From: CAVPCZ01 sp963702445
GTDB taxonomy: Bacteria; Bacteroidota; Ignavibacteria; UBA10030; UBA6906
Direction: 5' to 3'
NCBI GenBank assembly: GCA_963702445.1
Contig: CAVPCZ010000012.1
Span: 62,001 to 126,000, forward strand
DNA length: 64,000 nt
The notes under the pieces are model-generated. The model did no database searches. It was given only the letters and a program-made list of their open reading frames with translations, and was not told where the DNA came from. Position numbers and translations under genes: made by a program. Shown here in pieces: positions 53,316-62,288 of the stretch (position 1 is its first letter; each line of letters starts with the position of its first letter).

Positions 53316-55016
53316 TTATTTCAACAACATCATCTTATTCACAGACGAATACCCGTTTGACTGCAGGCGATAGAGATACATCCCGCTGGGCAAACCGGCT
53401 GCATGGAATTGCACATCGAATGATCCGGCCGGCATGCTTTGATCCAGGAGCACGGCAACCCGCTCGCCCAGCACATTGTAGACTTCCAGCGAGACGTTCC
53501 CCGCCTGAGGCAGGCTGAACCTGATCGACGTCGATGGATTGAAGGGATTGGGGAAATTCTGCAAGAGTGCATAGGCCGTCGGTCTCTGACCGGACACTTC
53601 GCGCACGCCGGTGGTCGGACCTCCCAGTCCCACATCGTACCGCACGACGCGGTTGTTTCCGGCATCCGCCACCCAGATCTGGTTGCCGGCATTGTCGATG
53701 AACATGGAATTGGGGGAAGCCAGACTGCTCGCCGTCGGAGGCACTGCCGCCGCGCTGGTGACAAAGTTCGCCTGGCCCAGCACGTTGTCCGCATTCGCTC
53801 CGTTGGCCTTCGCCGCCGCATTGTTGAAGATCAGGATCCGGTTGTTGTTGAACTCTTCCACGGCATAGATTCTTCCCTGCGCATCCCCGAACACGCCCCG
53901 GACATTGCTCATGCCGCTCTGCGTCGGGTTCGGGGCATTGTTCGTCGTAAAACCGGTCTGTCCCAGAACACCATCGGCCGCCGCTCCGTTGGCTTTCGCC
54001 GCCGCGTTATCAAACCGCATCACGCGGTTGTTCACATCGTCAGCCACCCACAACCGCCCTCCCGCATCCACGAACACGCCGAACGGCTCGTTCATCTTCG
54101 TCGCGCTCAAACCCGTCGTCCCGGTCACAAAATCCGGCTGTCCCAGAACTCCGTCCGCGTTCGCGCCGTTGGCTTTCGTCGCCGCGTTGTCAAACCGCAG
54201 CACGCGGTTGTTGTCCCGTTCCGCAACCCACAAACGGCCGCTGCCATCAACAAAGATCCCCGTCGTACGGTTCATCTTGCCGGCTGTCGTGCCCGCCGAG
54301 TTCGTCACAAAGTCCGGCTGACCCAGAACACCATCGGCCGCTGCACCTGTCGCTTTTGCCGAAGCATTGTCAAAACGCAACACCCGTCTGTTGCCATAAT
54401 CGCTGACCCACAACCGCCCGAACGCATCAACATAGAGCCTCACGGGTGTATTCATCGTCGCCGCCGATATGCCCCCCGTGTTGGCCGTATTCGTATCCAG
54501 ATTCGGCTGACCCAGAACCGCCTCGGCCGCCGCTCCCGTCGTCAGCTTTGCCGTCGAGCTGAAACGCAATACCCGGTTATTGTTCCGGTCGGCAACAAAC
54601 AGATACCCCGTCGTCGGATCAACCGCCACGCCGAACGCGTTGTTCATCGTGCTCGACGTCTTGCCCGTCGTCCGCGTGACAAAATCCACCTGACCCAATA
54701 CCCCGCTCGCAGGCAGGCCGGCCTTGAATGTCACGTCGCTCACGTCAAACCGCACGACGCGGTTGTTTCCGGCATCCGCCACCCAGATCTGGTTGCTGGC
54801 ATTGTCGATGAACATGGAATTGGGGGAAGCCAGACTGCTCGCCGTCGGAGGCACTGCCGCCGCGCTGGTGACAAAGTTCGCCTGGCCCAGCACGTTGTCC
54901 GCATTCGCTCCGTTGGCCTTCGCCGCCGCATTGTTGAAGATCAGGATCCGGTTGTTGTTGAACTCTTCCACGAGCATAGATTCTTCCCTGCGCATCCCCA
55001 AACACGCCCCGCACAT
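53316..55016 (-). CDS. Tandem NHL-propeller T9SS protein, C-terminal part
   Basis: Intact from about 54973 to the stop at 53316. It continues the frame of the N-terminal part after a one-base insertion at 54973. It holds a second set of six NHL repeats, nearly identical to the first set, and a T9SS domain (LLQNFPNPFNPSTSI) ending NKMMLLK. The apparent start of this frame (MCGACLGMRREESM, from about 55016) lies before the insertion and is not real. Together with the next entry the protein would be about 868 residues with two six-bladed propellers, displayed at the cell surface. Confidence 0.82.
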   Translation of the reverse strand: MCGACLGMRREESMLVEEFNNNRILIFNNAAAKANGANADNVLGQANFVTSAAAVPPTASSLASPNSMFIDNASNQIWVADAGNNRVVRFDVSDVTFKAGLPASGVLGQVDFVTRTTGKTSSTMNNAFGVAVDPTTGYLFVADRNNNRVLRFSSTAKLTTGAAAEAVLGQPNLDTNTANTGGISAATMNTPVRLYVDAFGRLWVSDYGNRRVLRFDNASAKATGAAADGVLGQPDFVTNSAGTTAGKMNRTTGIFVDGSGRLWVAERDNNRVLRFDNAATKANGANADGVLGQPDFVTGTTGLSATKMNEPFGVFVDAGGRLWVADDVNNRVMRFDNAAAKANGAAADGVLGQTGFTTNNAPNPTQSGMSNVRGVFGDAQGRIYAVEEFNNNRILIFNNAAAKANGANADNVLGQANFVTSAAAVPPTASSLASPNSMFIDNAGNQIWVADAGNNRVVRYDVGLGGPTTGVREVSGQRPTAYALLQNFPNPFNPSTSIRFSLPQAGNVSLEVYNVLGERVAVLLDQSMPAGSFDVQFHAAGLPSGMYLYRLQSNGYSSVNKMMLLK

Positions 55017-55821
55017 TGCTCATGCCGCTCTGCGTCGGGTTCGGGGCATTGTTCGTCGTAAAATCGGTCTGTCCCAGAACACCATCGGCCGCCGCTCCGT
55101 TGGCTTTCGCCGCCGCGTTGTCAAACCGCAGCACGCGGTTGTTCACATCGTCAGCCACCCACAACCGCCCTCCCGCATCCACAAACACGCCGAACGGCTC
55201 GTTCATCTTCGTCGCACTCAAACCCGTCGTCCCGGTCACAAAATCCGGCTGTCCCAACACACCGTCCGCGTTCGCGCCGTTGGCTTTCGCCGCCGCGTTA
55301 TCAAACCGCAGCACGCGGTTGTTGTCCCGTTCCGCAACCCACAAACGGCCGCTGCCATCAACAAACACCCCGGTCGTACGGTTCATCTTGCCGGCTGTCG
55401 TGCCCGCCGTGTTCGTCACAAAATCCGGCTGACCCAGAACACCATCGGCCGCTGCACCTGTCGCTTTTGCCGAAGCATTGTCAAAACGCAACACCCGTCT
55501 GTTGCCATAATCGCTGACCCACAACCGGCCGGCCGCATCAACATAGAGTCTCACGGGTGTATTCATCGTCGCCGCCGATATGCCCCCCGTGTTGGCCGTA
55601 TTCGTATCCAGATTCGGCTGACCCAGAACCGCCTCGGCAGCCGCTCCCGTCGTCAGCTTTGCCGTCGAGCTGAAACGCAATACCCGGTTGTTGTTCCGGT
55701 CGGCAACAAACAACTTCCCCGTCGTCGGATCGATCGCCACGCCGAACGCGTTGTTCATCGTGCTCGACGTCTTGCCCGTCGTCCGCGTGACAAAATCCAC
55801 CTGTCCCAGGACACCGCTCGC
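53641..55821. repeat. Tandem direct duplication of about 1.1 kb inside the NHL gene
   Basis: 53641-54710 and 54751-55821 are almost identical: the sequence repeats with an offset of 1,110 bases before and 1,111 after the extra base at 54973. Differences are few and mostly silent, so the duplication is recent or kept by gene conversion. It is a likely hotspot for copy-number change and assembly collapse. Confidence 0.85.
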
Positions 55822-55920
55822 CGGCATATTATCTGTCAAGGGAGCCTGGGCAAACGCTGAGAGACATGCTGCCACAAGCAACAGCAGTGCAGCAACGAGT
55901 CTCTTACGGTGATTCTTCAT
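54745..55920 (-). CDS. Tandem NHL-propeller T9SS protein, N-terminal part
   Basis: ATG at 55920. A signal peptide (LVAALLLLVAACLSAFA) and the first set of NHL repeats are encoded; the same 'MPASGVLGQVDFVTRTTG' opening is found in its relatives. The frame is valid to about 54973, where the equivalent place in the second repeat set (53862) lacks one A. After that the listed reading (RGRVQQQPDPDLQQ) is out of frame. NHL propellers bind proteins or glycans; the six-blade form suggests a ligand-binding surface protein. Confidence 0.82.
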   Translation of the reverse strand: MKNHRKRLVAALLLLVAACLSAFAQAPLTDNMPASGVLGQVDFVTRTTGKTSSTMNNAFGVAIDPTTGKLFVADRNNNRVLRFSSTAKLTTGAAAEAVLGQPNLDTNTANTGGISAATMNTPVRLYVDAAGRLWVSDYGNRRVLRFDNASAKATGAAADGVLGQPDFVTNTAGTTAGKMNRTTGVFVDGSGRLWVAERDNNRVLRFDNAAAKANGANADGVLGQPDFVTGTTGLSATKMNEPFGVFVDAGGRLWVADDVNNRVLRFDNAAAKANGAAADGVLGQTDFTTNNAPNPTQSGMSNVRGVFGDAQGRIYARGRVQQQPDPDLQQCGGEGQRSECGQRAGPGELCHQRGGSASDGEQSGFPQFHVHRQCQQPDLGGGCRKQPRRAV

Positions 55921-56007
55921 ATGACCTCCATAGATGAGAAACAGAGAGCTGTGAACTACTATTGGAGCACCTACACATCGAGCCGTGCCGGACGCCCGGG
56001 CACCGGC

Positions 56008-58192
56008 CTACTTGAGCAACATCATTTTCCGGACCGCCGAAAAACCGTTTGCCTGCAACCGGTAGAAATAGAGCCCGCTTGGCAGGGCCGCGGAATTGAA
56101 CGGAACACGTGTATGCTCCCGCCGGCAGTTGCTCGTTGACCAGCAGAGCCACCCGCTGTCCGAGAAGATTGACCACCTCCAGCGTGACAAACGACCGTTC
56201 GGGAAGTTGCATCCCGATAGTCGTTGTCGGGTTGAACGGGTTGGGATAGTTCTGGAGCAGATCAAACGTCGTCGGCACGGGTTCTTCTGTGCCGACGGAC
56301 GTGGCAAGGTCGTTCTTGTAGACCGACACACCGTCCAGTTTTTCAGCAACATAGATGTATTCGCCATTGGCTGCAACGCCGCGTGACTGCGGCACCCCGT
56401 CATAGTACCCGGCTTCTGTCGGCGCTGCCGGGGTTGTGATATCGATCGCGCGCACACCGGTCCCTTCAGAGGCGACGTAACAGTAGCGTCCGGCCAGGGC
56501 CGCCGCGTACCCATACCCTCCGGTTCTGATCTTCGACACCAGCGCCGGCGACATAAGATCGGCGATGTTGAAGATCTTCAGGCTGTCGCCGTCGGGTACA
56601 TAGGCATAATTCCCGGCGATAGCCAGGCCTTCGTTGCCCGTTTTGAGCGCCGGCGTGCTTCCCTTGACGACCGGACTTGCCGGCACGGTGACATCGTAGA
56701 AACGAATGGAGCTGTAGAGGCTGACACCCACGACATTACCCTCAGCGGCAACGTTTTCGATATCGAGGCCGCGCACATTGGTGAGCCATGTCGGGTTTGC
56801 GGGGGTGGCGATATTCAGCACAACAAGACCGCTGTCGCGCGTTCCGACGTAGACATGGTTGCCATTGATGGCGATGCCGCGAGCACGTGAAGTACCGATC
56901 GTTCGCACCTTCGCCGGGCTCGCCGGATTGGTCACATCGACGACGTGCACACCGGAGTCCATTGCCGCCACGTAGGCATGGTTGCCGCTGACGACAACAC
57001 CGCGTGATTCGCCGGCGAGGGCCAGTGTTGACAGGAGAGACGGCTGCGACGGGGTTGTCACATCGATAATCCGGAGACCCGCAGTTCCATACGCCACGTA
57101 GACCTTTCCGCCGGCGTAAAACGGTGTAAACGCCGACCCTGTAGGAGAAGCCAACGCCGCGAGGAACGCCGATGTTGCCGGGGTCGCGGGAACCGATACA
57201 TTGATGGCACTTATGCCGGGGGCAGGGTTGCGGTTGGAAACATAGATATGGCCTGTCGGCGTGCCGCCGATGGTTATCGCCCCATAACTCACAAACGCCG
57301 CACGGCCCGGAGTGGCGATAGTGCTGACGAACGCCGGCGCTGCAGGATTCACGACGTTGAAAATCTTCATACCCAGATCCCCAACCGCCATATAGGCATA
57401 ATTGCCGTCAAAGACGATGCTGGCCAAACGCTGCATGCCCGTAATTTCCATCACATTTACAGGGCTCGCGGGATTTGTCACGTTGACGACCGCCAATCCC
57501 GCATCGTAGTTACAGACATACGCGTACCCCGAGCGGACGTTGATATTCTGATGATACCCCCCGTAGGCGGCGATTCTCCCGGCATAGACCGGGGTTGCGG
57601 GGTTCGTGATGTCCACGATGTGGCTCCTTCCCGCTGCGGCAATGTAGGCGTATTGCCCGGAAATAACCAGGTTCTCACAGTACTGAAGCGTGTCCATGGA
57701 AGCGACGAAAGTGGGTAGTGCAGGAGTGGCGATGTTGTATATTCTCAATCCAGCTCCTCCGGCTGCAACGTATGCATACGACCCGCTGGTGGCAATACCC
57801 TCGCAGGTTGTTCCGGTTGCGACTTCCACCGTCGCCGTAAGCGAGGGGGCATTCGGACTCTGCACATTGATGAGCCACATTTTCGTTCCGCCGCATACGA
57901 CGAGGTACTGGTTACCCCCGATCGAAGTCCGTACCAGAGCTTCCACTACATCGGAAAGAATGACGCTTCCGATTTTTACGGGAGCCGCAGGATTGGAGAA
58001 ACTGGCAATCTGCACCTTGTTGCCCAGGCCATAGAACACGAGCGACCCCGCGGCAAACACGGCTTTCGATTCGCCTTCGCCTTTCCCATAATTCCCGAGA
58101 AGCGACACATTCTTCGTGTCCTGCCCGACCAGAGCCTGGCTGAGCAACGTCACCAGGGCAAGAGCCAGGCACAATCGTGAATGAGGTTTCAT
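56008..58192 (-). CDS. LVIVD-repeat beta-propeller T9SS protein (frameshifted near 56110)
   Basis: ATG at 58192 with GGAGG 5 bases upstream; a start at 58291 is discarded. After a signal peptide (LCLALALVTLLSQALVG) come about 13 repeats of the LVIVD type (for example SGSYAYVAAGGAGLRIYNI, then 'PA-PTFVAS'). These form one or two propellers or a solenoid. A T9SS domain begins with LLQNYPNPFNPTTTI. At about 56110 an extra base puts the end of that domain in another frame (VPFNSAALPSGLYFYRLQAN), ending RKMMLLK at 56008. The unshifted reading ends in nonsense at 55904. It is a surface-exposed binding protein in this locus. Ligand unknown. Confidence 0.82.
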
Positions 58193-58238
58193 ATGGACCT
58201 CCACTGTGATGGGGAAATGTGAATTGGTTAACCGTGCA

Positions 58239-59186
58239 TCAACCCGGTACTTCCAGTCTGGAAGGTGCTGCTTCCGAAACAAAAGCGTCAATTTCCGAAC
58301 GAAGCGGCGCAGCCGCCTGTGTTCCCATCCTTGTTACTGAAAGTGACGATGCGGCAATCGCCATTCTGAGGGCTTCCCCCATGGTCATGCCTCCGGCAAG
58401 GAATGCTGCAAGCGAACCGCTGAACACGTCTCCTGCACCGGTGGAATCAATCGTCTGTACGGCATATGCGGGAAGGAGTTCCATCCGCTCTCTGCTCGCT
58501 GCATACACGCCTTTTTGACCGAGCGTGATAAGTACATGTTGTGCTCCCTCGCCGAGAATGATCTGCGCAACGTCACGGAGACTTGCTTCGCCGGAAATCG
58601 TCCTCTTCGCGATCATTTCCGCCTCCACCCTGTTCGGCGTCAATACGTCCACGTCCTGCAGCAGTGCACGTTCCAGTGGCTGTGCAGGCGCGGGGTTGAG
58701 GATGACAAGTGCACCGTTACGTCGTGCCAGACGGATTGCAGACTGAACGGCATCCATCGGCGATTCAAGCTGGACGAGAAGCACGCCCGCGGATGCAATC
58801 ACATCGAGGGCCGTTTCGATATCGGGAGGACCGAGGCGCCCGTTGGCACCCGAGGCGACCACAATGCTGTTTTCTCCGCGCTCGTCCACGATGATAAACG
58901 CAACGCCGGTGGGGTATTCCGGGTCCTGGATGACATACCGGATATCGATATGATCCCGGGTCAGTCGCTCTATTCCTTCCTGACCGAGCGCATCAATCCC
59001 CACCCGTCCGACAAAGCTCACCCCTGCGCCGGCACGCGCGGCGGCAACCGCCTGGTTGGCCCCTTTTCCGCCGCCTCCCCTGGAGAAGACCCCTCCGATA
59101 ACCGTTTCGCCCGGACGGGGAATTCTTCCGGTCTTGATGGTGAGATCGGTGTTGTAGCTTCCTACGACGACGACGTGATGTCTCAT
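58239..59186 (-). CDS. rbsK: Ribokinase (PfkB family sugar kinase)
   Basis: 315 residues. The PfkB signatures are present: GGGGKGANQAVAAARAG near the N-terminus and DSTGAGDVFSGSLAAFLAGG with the catalytic aspartate near the C-terminus. VLTPNRVEAEMI and LNPAPAQPL are typical of ribokinase itself. It phosphorylates ribose to ribose-5-phosphate, or a related pentose or nucleoside. It is the first cytoplasmic gene of the long minus-strand run and would trap the sugar freed by the ARH enzymes. The upstream ribosome binding site is weak. Confidence 0.88.
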   Translation of the reverse strand: MRHHVVVVGSYNTDLTIKTGRIPRPGETVIGGVFSRGGGGKGANQAVAAARAGAGVSFVGRVGIDALGQEGIERLTRDHIDIRYVIQDPEYPTGVAFIIVDERGENSIVVASGANGRLGPPDIETALDVIASAGVLLVQLESPMDAVQSAIRLARRNGALVILNPAPAQPLERALLQDVDVLTPNRVEAEMIAKRTISGEASLRDVAQIILGEGAQHVLITLGQKGVYAASRERMELLPAYAVQTIDSTGAGDVFSGSLAAFLAGGMTMGEALRMAIAASSLSVTRMGTQAAAPLRSEIDAFVSEAAPSRLEVPG

Positions 59187-59281
59187 ATGAAGGCAGTTTG
59201 TTCGTTAAGTTGTTCTGTACGATACGCTCTGCGGATGCCGGACACCCTTCCGGTGTGTGGGACCACCGGCTGCTCCGCTGC

Positions 59282-60307
59282 TCAGTGAAACGCGAATCCG
59301 ATAGAGAACATATGCACCTGCGTGAGTTCGCTGAAGTCCACATAGGCGTAGTTGATCGTTCCCACGCCGTTCCCGAAGGGATAGCTGATTCCCGCTCCGA
59401 AGGTGAACCGCTGTACATCGTAATTGAACTTATAGCCGCCGCGGAGAGAGAACGTCTTGTCGAAGCAATAGCTCATCCCCAGATGGAACTTCTCCGGTCC
59501 ATCATTCGGGTGATCGCCTTCCACGGTGACCGTCAGGAGATGCGGACTCTGGTCCCGGTCCAGGAAGTCCATGGCGATGCCGGCGCGCAGGTCGAGGGGC
59601 ATGCGCACATTATCCGATTCCGTCTGGTATTCCTCGCTCCAGCCGCCGAATTGCGAGTCCGGTCCGAAATTCCTGGCGGTAATGGCAATACGCAGACTCT
59701 CGAAGCCCGTACGGTACAGTGTCCCGATATCAAACGACCAGTTGTTCATGGACAGCTCCGCAATCGTCTGACGCATCCACCGCACATTGCCACCGACGGA
59801 AAGTTTGTCCGTTATTTGCCTGGCATACGACACACCGGCAGCCATATCGTTTGCCCCGAATGTGTTTCCTGTCACGACCGGGTTCGTGCTTCCGCTCCCT
59901 GTTGCCTCGTTGATTGTTTCGGGAATGTCGCCGTAGTTGAGCATCGCCAGACTCACACCGACAACCCCGACCTCGCCGAGGCTTGCCGCAAGGGCAACAG
60001 ACTGGTGTCCGATATCTGCCACCCATTTCAGGGCATTCAGCTGGATGTCAAATCCTGTAATGTCCGCGAGTGCCGCGGGATTCCCGAAGATCGCTCCGGC
60101 ATCGCCGGGAGAAAGCGCGGTAAAGGCTCCGCCCATCGCCGCCTGTCGTGCATCGCCGTTGATTTTCAGGAATTGCCAGCCGGCTTGACCGACGCGCTCG
60201 ATCTCATTCGGCGATATCCCCGGCAATCCTGATTGTGCGAGCAGGGGCAAAGCCGGACCGAACACCTTCGCCGCAACGACGCACGCAAGTATCAACCTGA
60301 GAGACAT
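59282..60307 (-). CDS. PorV/PorQ family outer-membrane protein
   Basis: 341 residues from the ATG at 60307 (GGAG 9-10 bases upstream). Signal peptide (residues ~1-25). The mature part starts with a turn region (GDARQAAMGGAFTALSPGDAGAIFGNPAAL), the standard PorV/PorQ (UPF0164-like) opening. A 14-strand-type barrel follows and ends YVDFSELTQVHMFSIGFAFH. Such proteins act with the T9SS at the outer membrane or carry surface proteins. It lies 14 bases after the Fn3-like gene and upstream of the ribokinase, so a TonB receptor, a secreted protein and a PorV-like protein form one group. Confidence 0.85.
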   Translation of the reverse strand: MSLRLILACVVAAKVFGPALPLLAQSGLPGISPNEIERVGQAGWQFLKINGDARQAAMGGAFTALSPGDAGAIFGNPAALADITGFDIQLNALKWVADIGHQSVALAASLGEVGVVGVSLAMLNYGDIPETINEATGSGSTNPVVTGNTFGANDMAAGVSYARQITDKLSVGGNVRWMRQTIAELSMNNWSFDIGTLYRTGFESLRIAITARNFGPDSQFGGWSEEYQTESDNVRMPLDLRAGIAMDFLDRDQSPHLLTVTVEGDHPNDGPEKFHLGMSYCFDKTFSLRGGYKFNYDVQRFTFGAGISYPFGNGVGTINYAYVDFSELTQVHMFSIGFAFH

Positions 60308-60321
60308 ACGATTGTTCTCCG

Positions 60322-62275
60322 TCACTTCACGATTGCCAGTTTGCCGATGGAGGATTCACCCTCATGTCCCGCCACAAGCGACTCGCACGCGGAACAGGTA
60401 GACACCCGGAGCCACGCCGAGCGTCCATTTGTTCAGTTGATAGTCCAAGCGTTTGATGCTTCCCCACGCCTCGGATCCGCTGCCGTCATCGTGAGAGATC
60501 TCCTGCACGATATCGCCGATGAGTGGTATAGATGGTAATAGTGCACTTCGCGGGAATGCCGATAAATTCCATGCGATAGCGTTCCCCCGTTCCCTGCAGT
60601 CCGCTGTGCTGCCGGAAGGGATTCGGCACGACAAACACATTTTTGGGGAACTCTTCGTTCGGGGCACGAAGAGGGTAGACGGGGAACCGGGTATTGTTCA
60701 CTTTGCCGCTTTCGTTTCCCGCCGCATCATAGCTCGTCACACAATAATAGTTGCCGACACCGAAGGGCTACCCCTCTGTCGATGATACCGCACCTTGCCG
60801 TCCACGAGGACACGCAGAATCCTTCTTGATATCGGCCACCAGTGTCCACGGACCGATCGTGAAGTAGGTCGAGCGATAGACCCTGTATCCGGCGAAATCG
60901 TTCTGTCCTGACAGCGGGTCCCTGTACGTACGCGGGGATCGGGGGCCAGTCGATGGTTGTTTGTCCGGGTTCGGTGGTGATGCGCGAGACTGTTTTCGCC
61001 ATTTGTCGGAGTTGGAGGCGGATACACCGCCGGCATGTAGTTGTTTGCATAGAGCCTTCGTGCCGCCCGCACATGCGCAAGCATCGAATCCCGTGATGCC
61101 GTTGCCATCAGATCGATATTGGCCACTCCCCCTTCGACAATCTTTGCCCGGTCCATTTCGCCGATGACTTCCGCGAACACGATTCTCACGGAACAAAACG
61201 GAGAAAGCGAGAGCGGTCCGACGCTGATCAGGAATTCGGGACGCCGTTCGTATTTGTTGCCTCCCTCGCCTCCCGCGGCCCGCGCCGCATCCCACGACAG
61301 CCGCGGTTGCTGGTGCGTCATGACCTCTTTCACCCGGGCAGGAGGATCGACTCCCTGGATGAACATCTGGTCGATCGTTCCCGCGGAGCCCTTCGGTCAG
61401 ACCCTGTCCCGTATGTTCAAGGATATTCTGGATACACCTTGCCGCCGCCGAATCGAGCACAACGACGGTCAAGATAGCCGGCGCGCATCGAGTTCGTGCT
61501 CGCGAATTCCCTGCTGGTAGATATCGCGCGCGTCGCCGATATCGCCGCGTCAGGGACCGACGCCGAAATAGTACGACGACCGGCACTTCATCTTCCATCT
61601 GAAATCTCTGGTGATCATAGAAATAGAACAGCTTCTCAGTTCGCATCCCACGCCATACTTCTCATCACCCCGGCTCCCGGAACGCTGCGTGATCCGAATG
61701 CCATAGCGCATGCCAAAGTACAATGAATCGACGGATGTCAGTTCATTGTTGGTGATCAGTGACTTCGTGAATAATGAAGTCATTTATTCCCGGGATAACT
61801 CCAGACCATGCTGCGGCGCGCGACATCCACATTCAGGCCGTTCACATGGTGGCCCCGGTGACGATTTCTTCTCCGGCAACGCCGGGGTCCTGCAGATTGT
61901 AGTTCTTTGTCAGCGTGGTTTCTTCGATGGGAAAAATGTCCTGTCCGGAAGGAAAGAACCGCGAATTGATCGTATAGGAGAAGCGGTGTTATCCCGCACG
62001 CCATAGATGGCATAGCCGGCGGCTTCGGCATAATTCAGGGCATCGCTGACGTTGGTTCCTTTGGAGTATCCCGGATAATCAAGGGTATGGAACCCATGTA
62101 TGCGTTTCCGTCGGGTCTCCGTACTGCAGCGAATTCCAGAGCGTCGCCCAGAGTTTCCCCCGTTTGAGGGTTTGTTTGCCCCAGGTGACCTGACCGGAAG
62201 CGGGTTCCGGACAACGCCAGGAGCAATACCAGCAGGGCAGAGCGAGGTTCTCAGCATAGGTGTTCGCGGTTTCAC
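60322..62275 (-). pseudogene. Secreted Fn3-like protein with T9SS-type end, broken by many frameshifts
   Basis: Protein-like blocks in all three frames run in order from a GTG at 62275 to a TGA at 60322. They are: signal-peptide core (LLVLLLALSG), KQTLKRGKLWATLWNSLQ, FHTLDYPGYSKGTNVSDAL, VDVARRSMVWSYPG, VDSLYFGMRYGIRI, IVFAEVIGEMDRAKIVEGG, LSGQNDFAGYRVYRSTYF, SYDAAGNESGKVNNTRFPV, FVVPNPFRQHSGLQGTG, LDYQLNKWTLGVAPGVYLF and GESSIGKLAIVK. This is the pattern of a large secreted protein that commonly accompanies a TonB receptor and a PorV protein in this group. At least eight shifts are needed, more than natural decay usually shows, so low-quality sequence is a strong possibility. Confidence 0.6.
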
Positions 62276-62288
62276 TGTCCACCCTTCT

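Noticed and set aside
53439..55860. Plus-strand frames of 540 and 378 residues with internal repeats
   Set aside because: Antisense of the tandem NHL repeats; their periodicity is a by-product of the 1.1-kb duplication.
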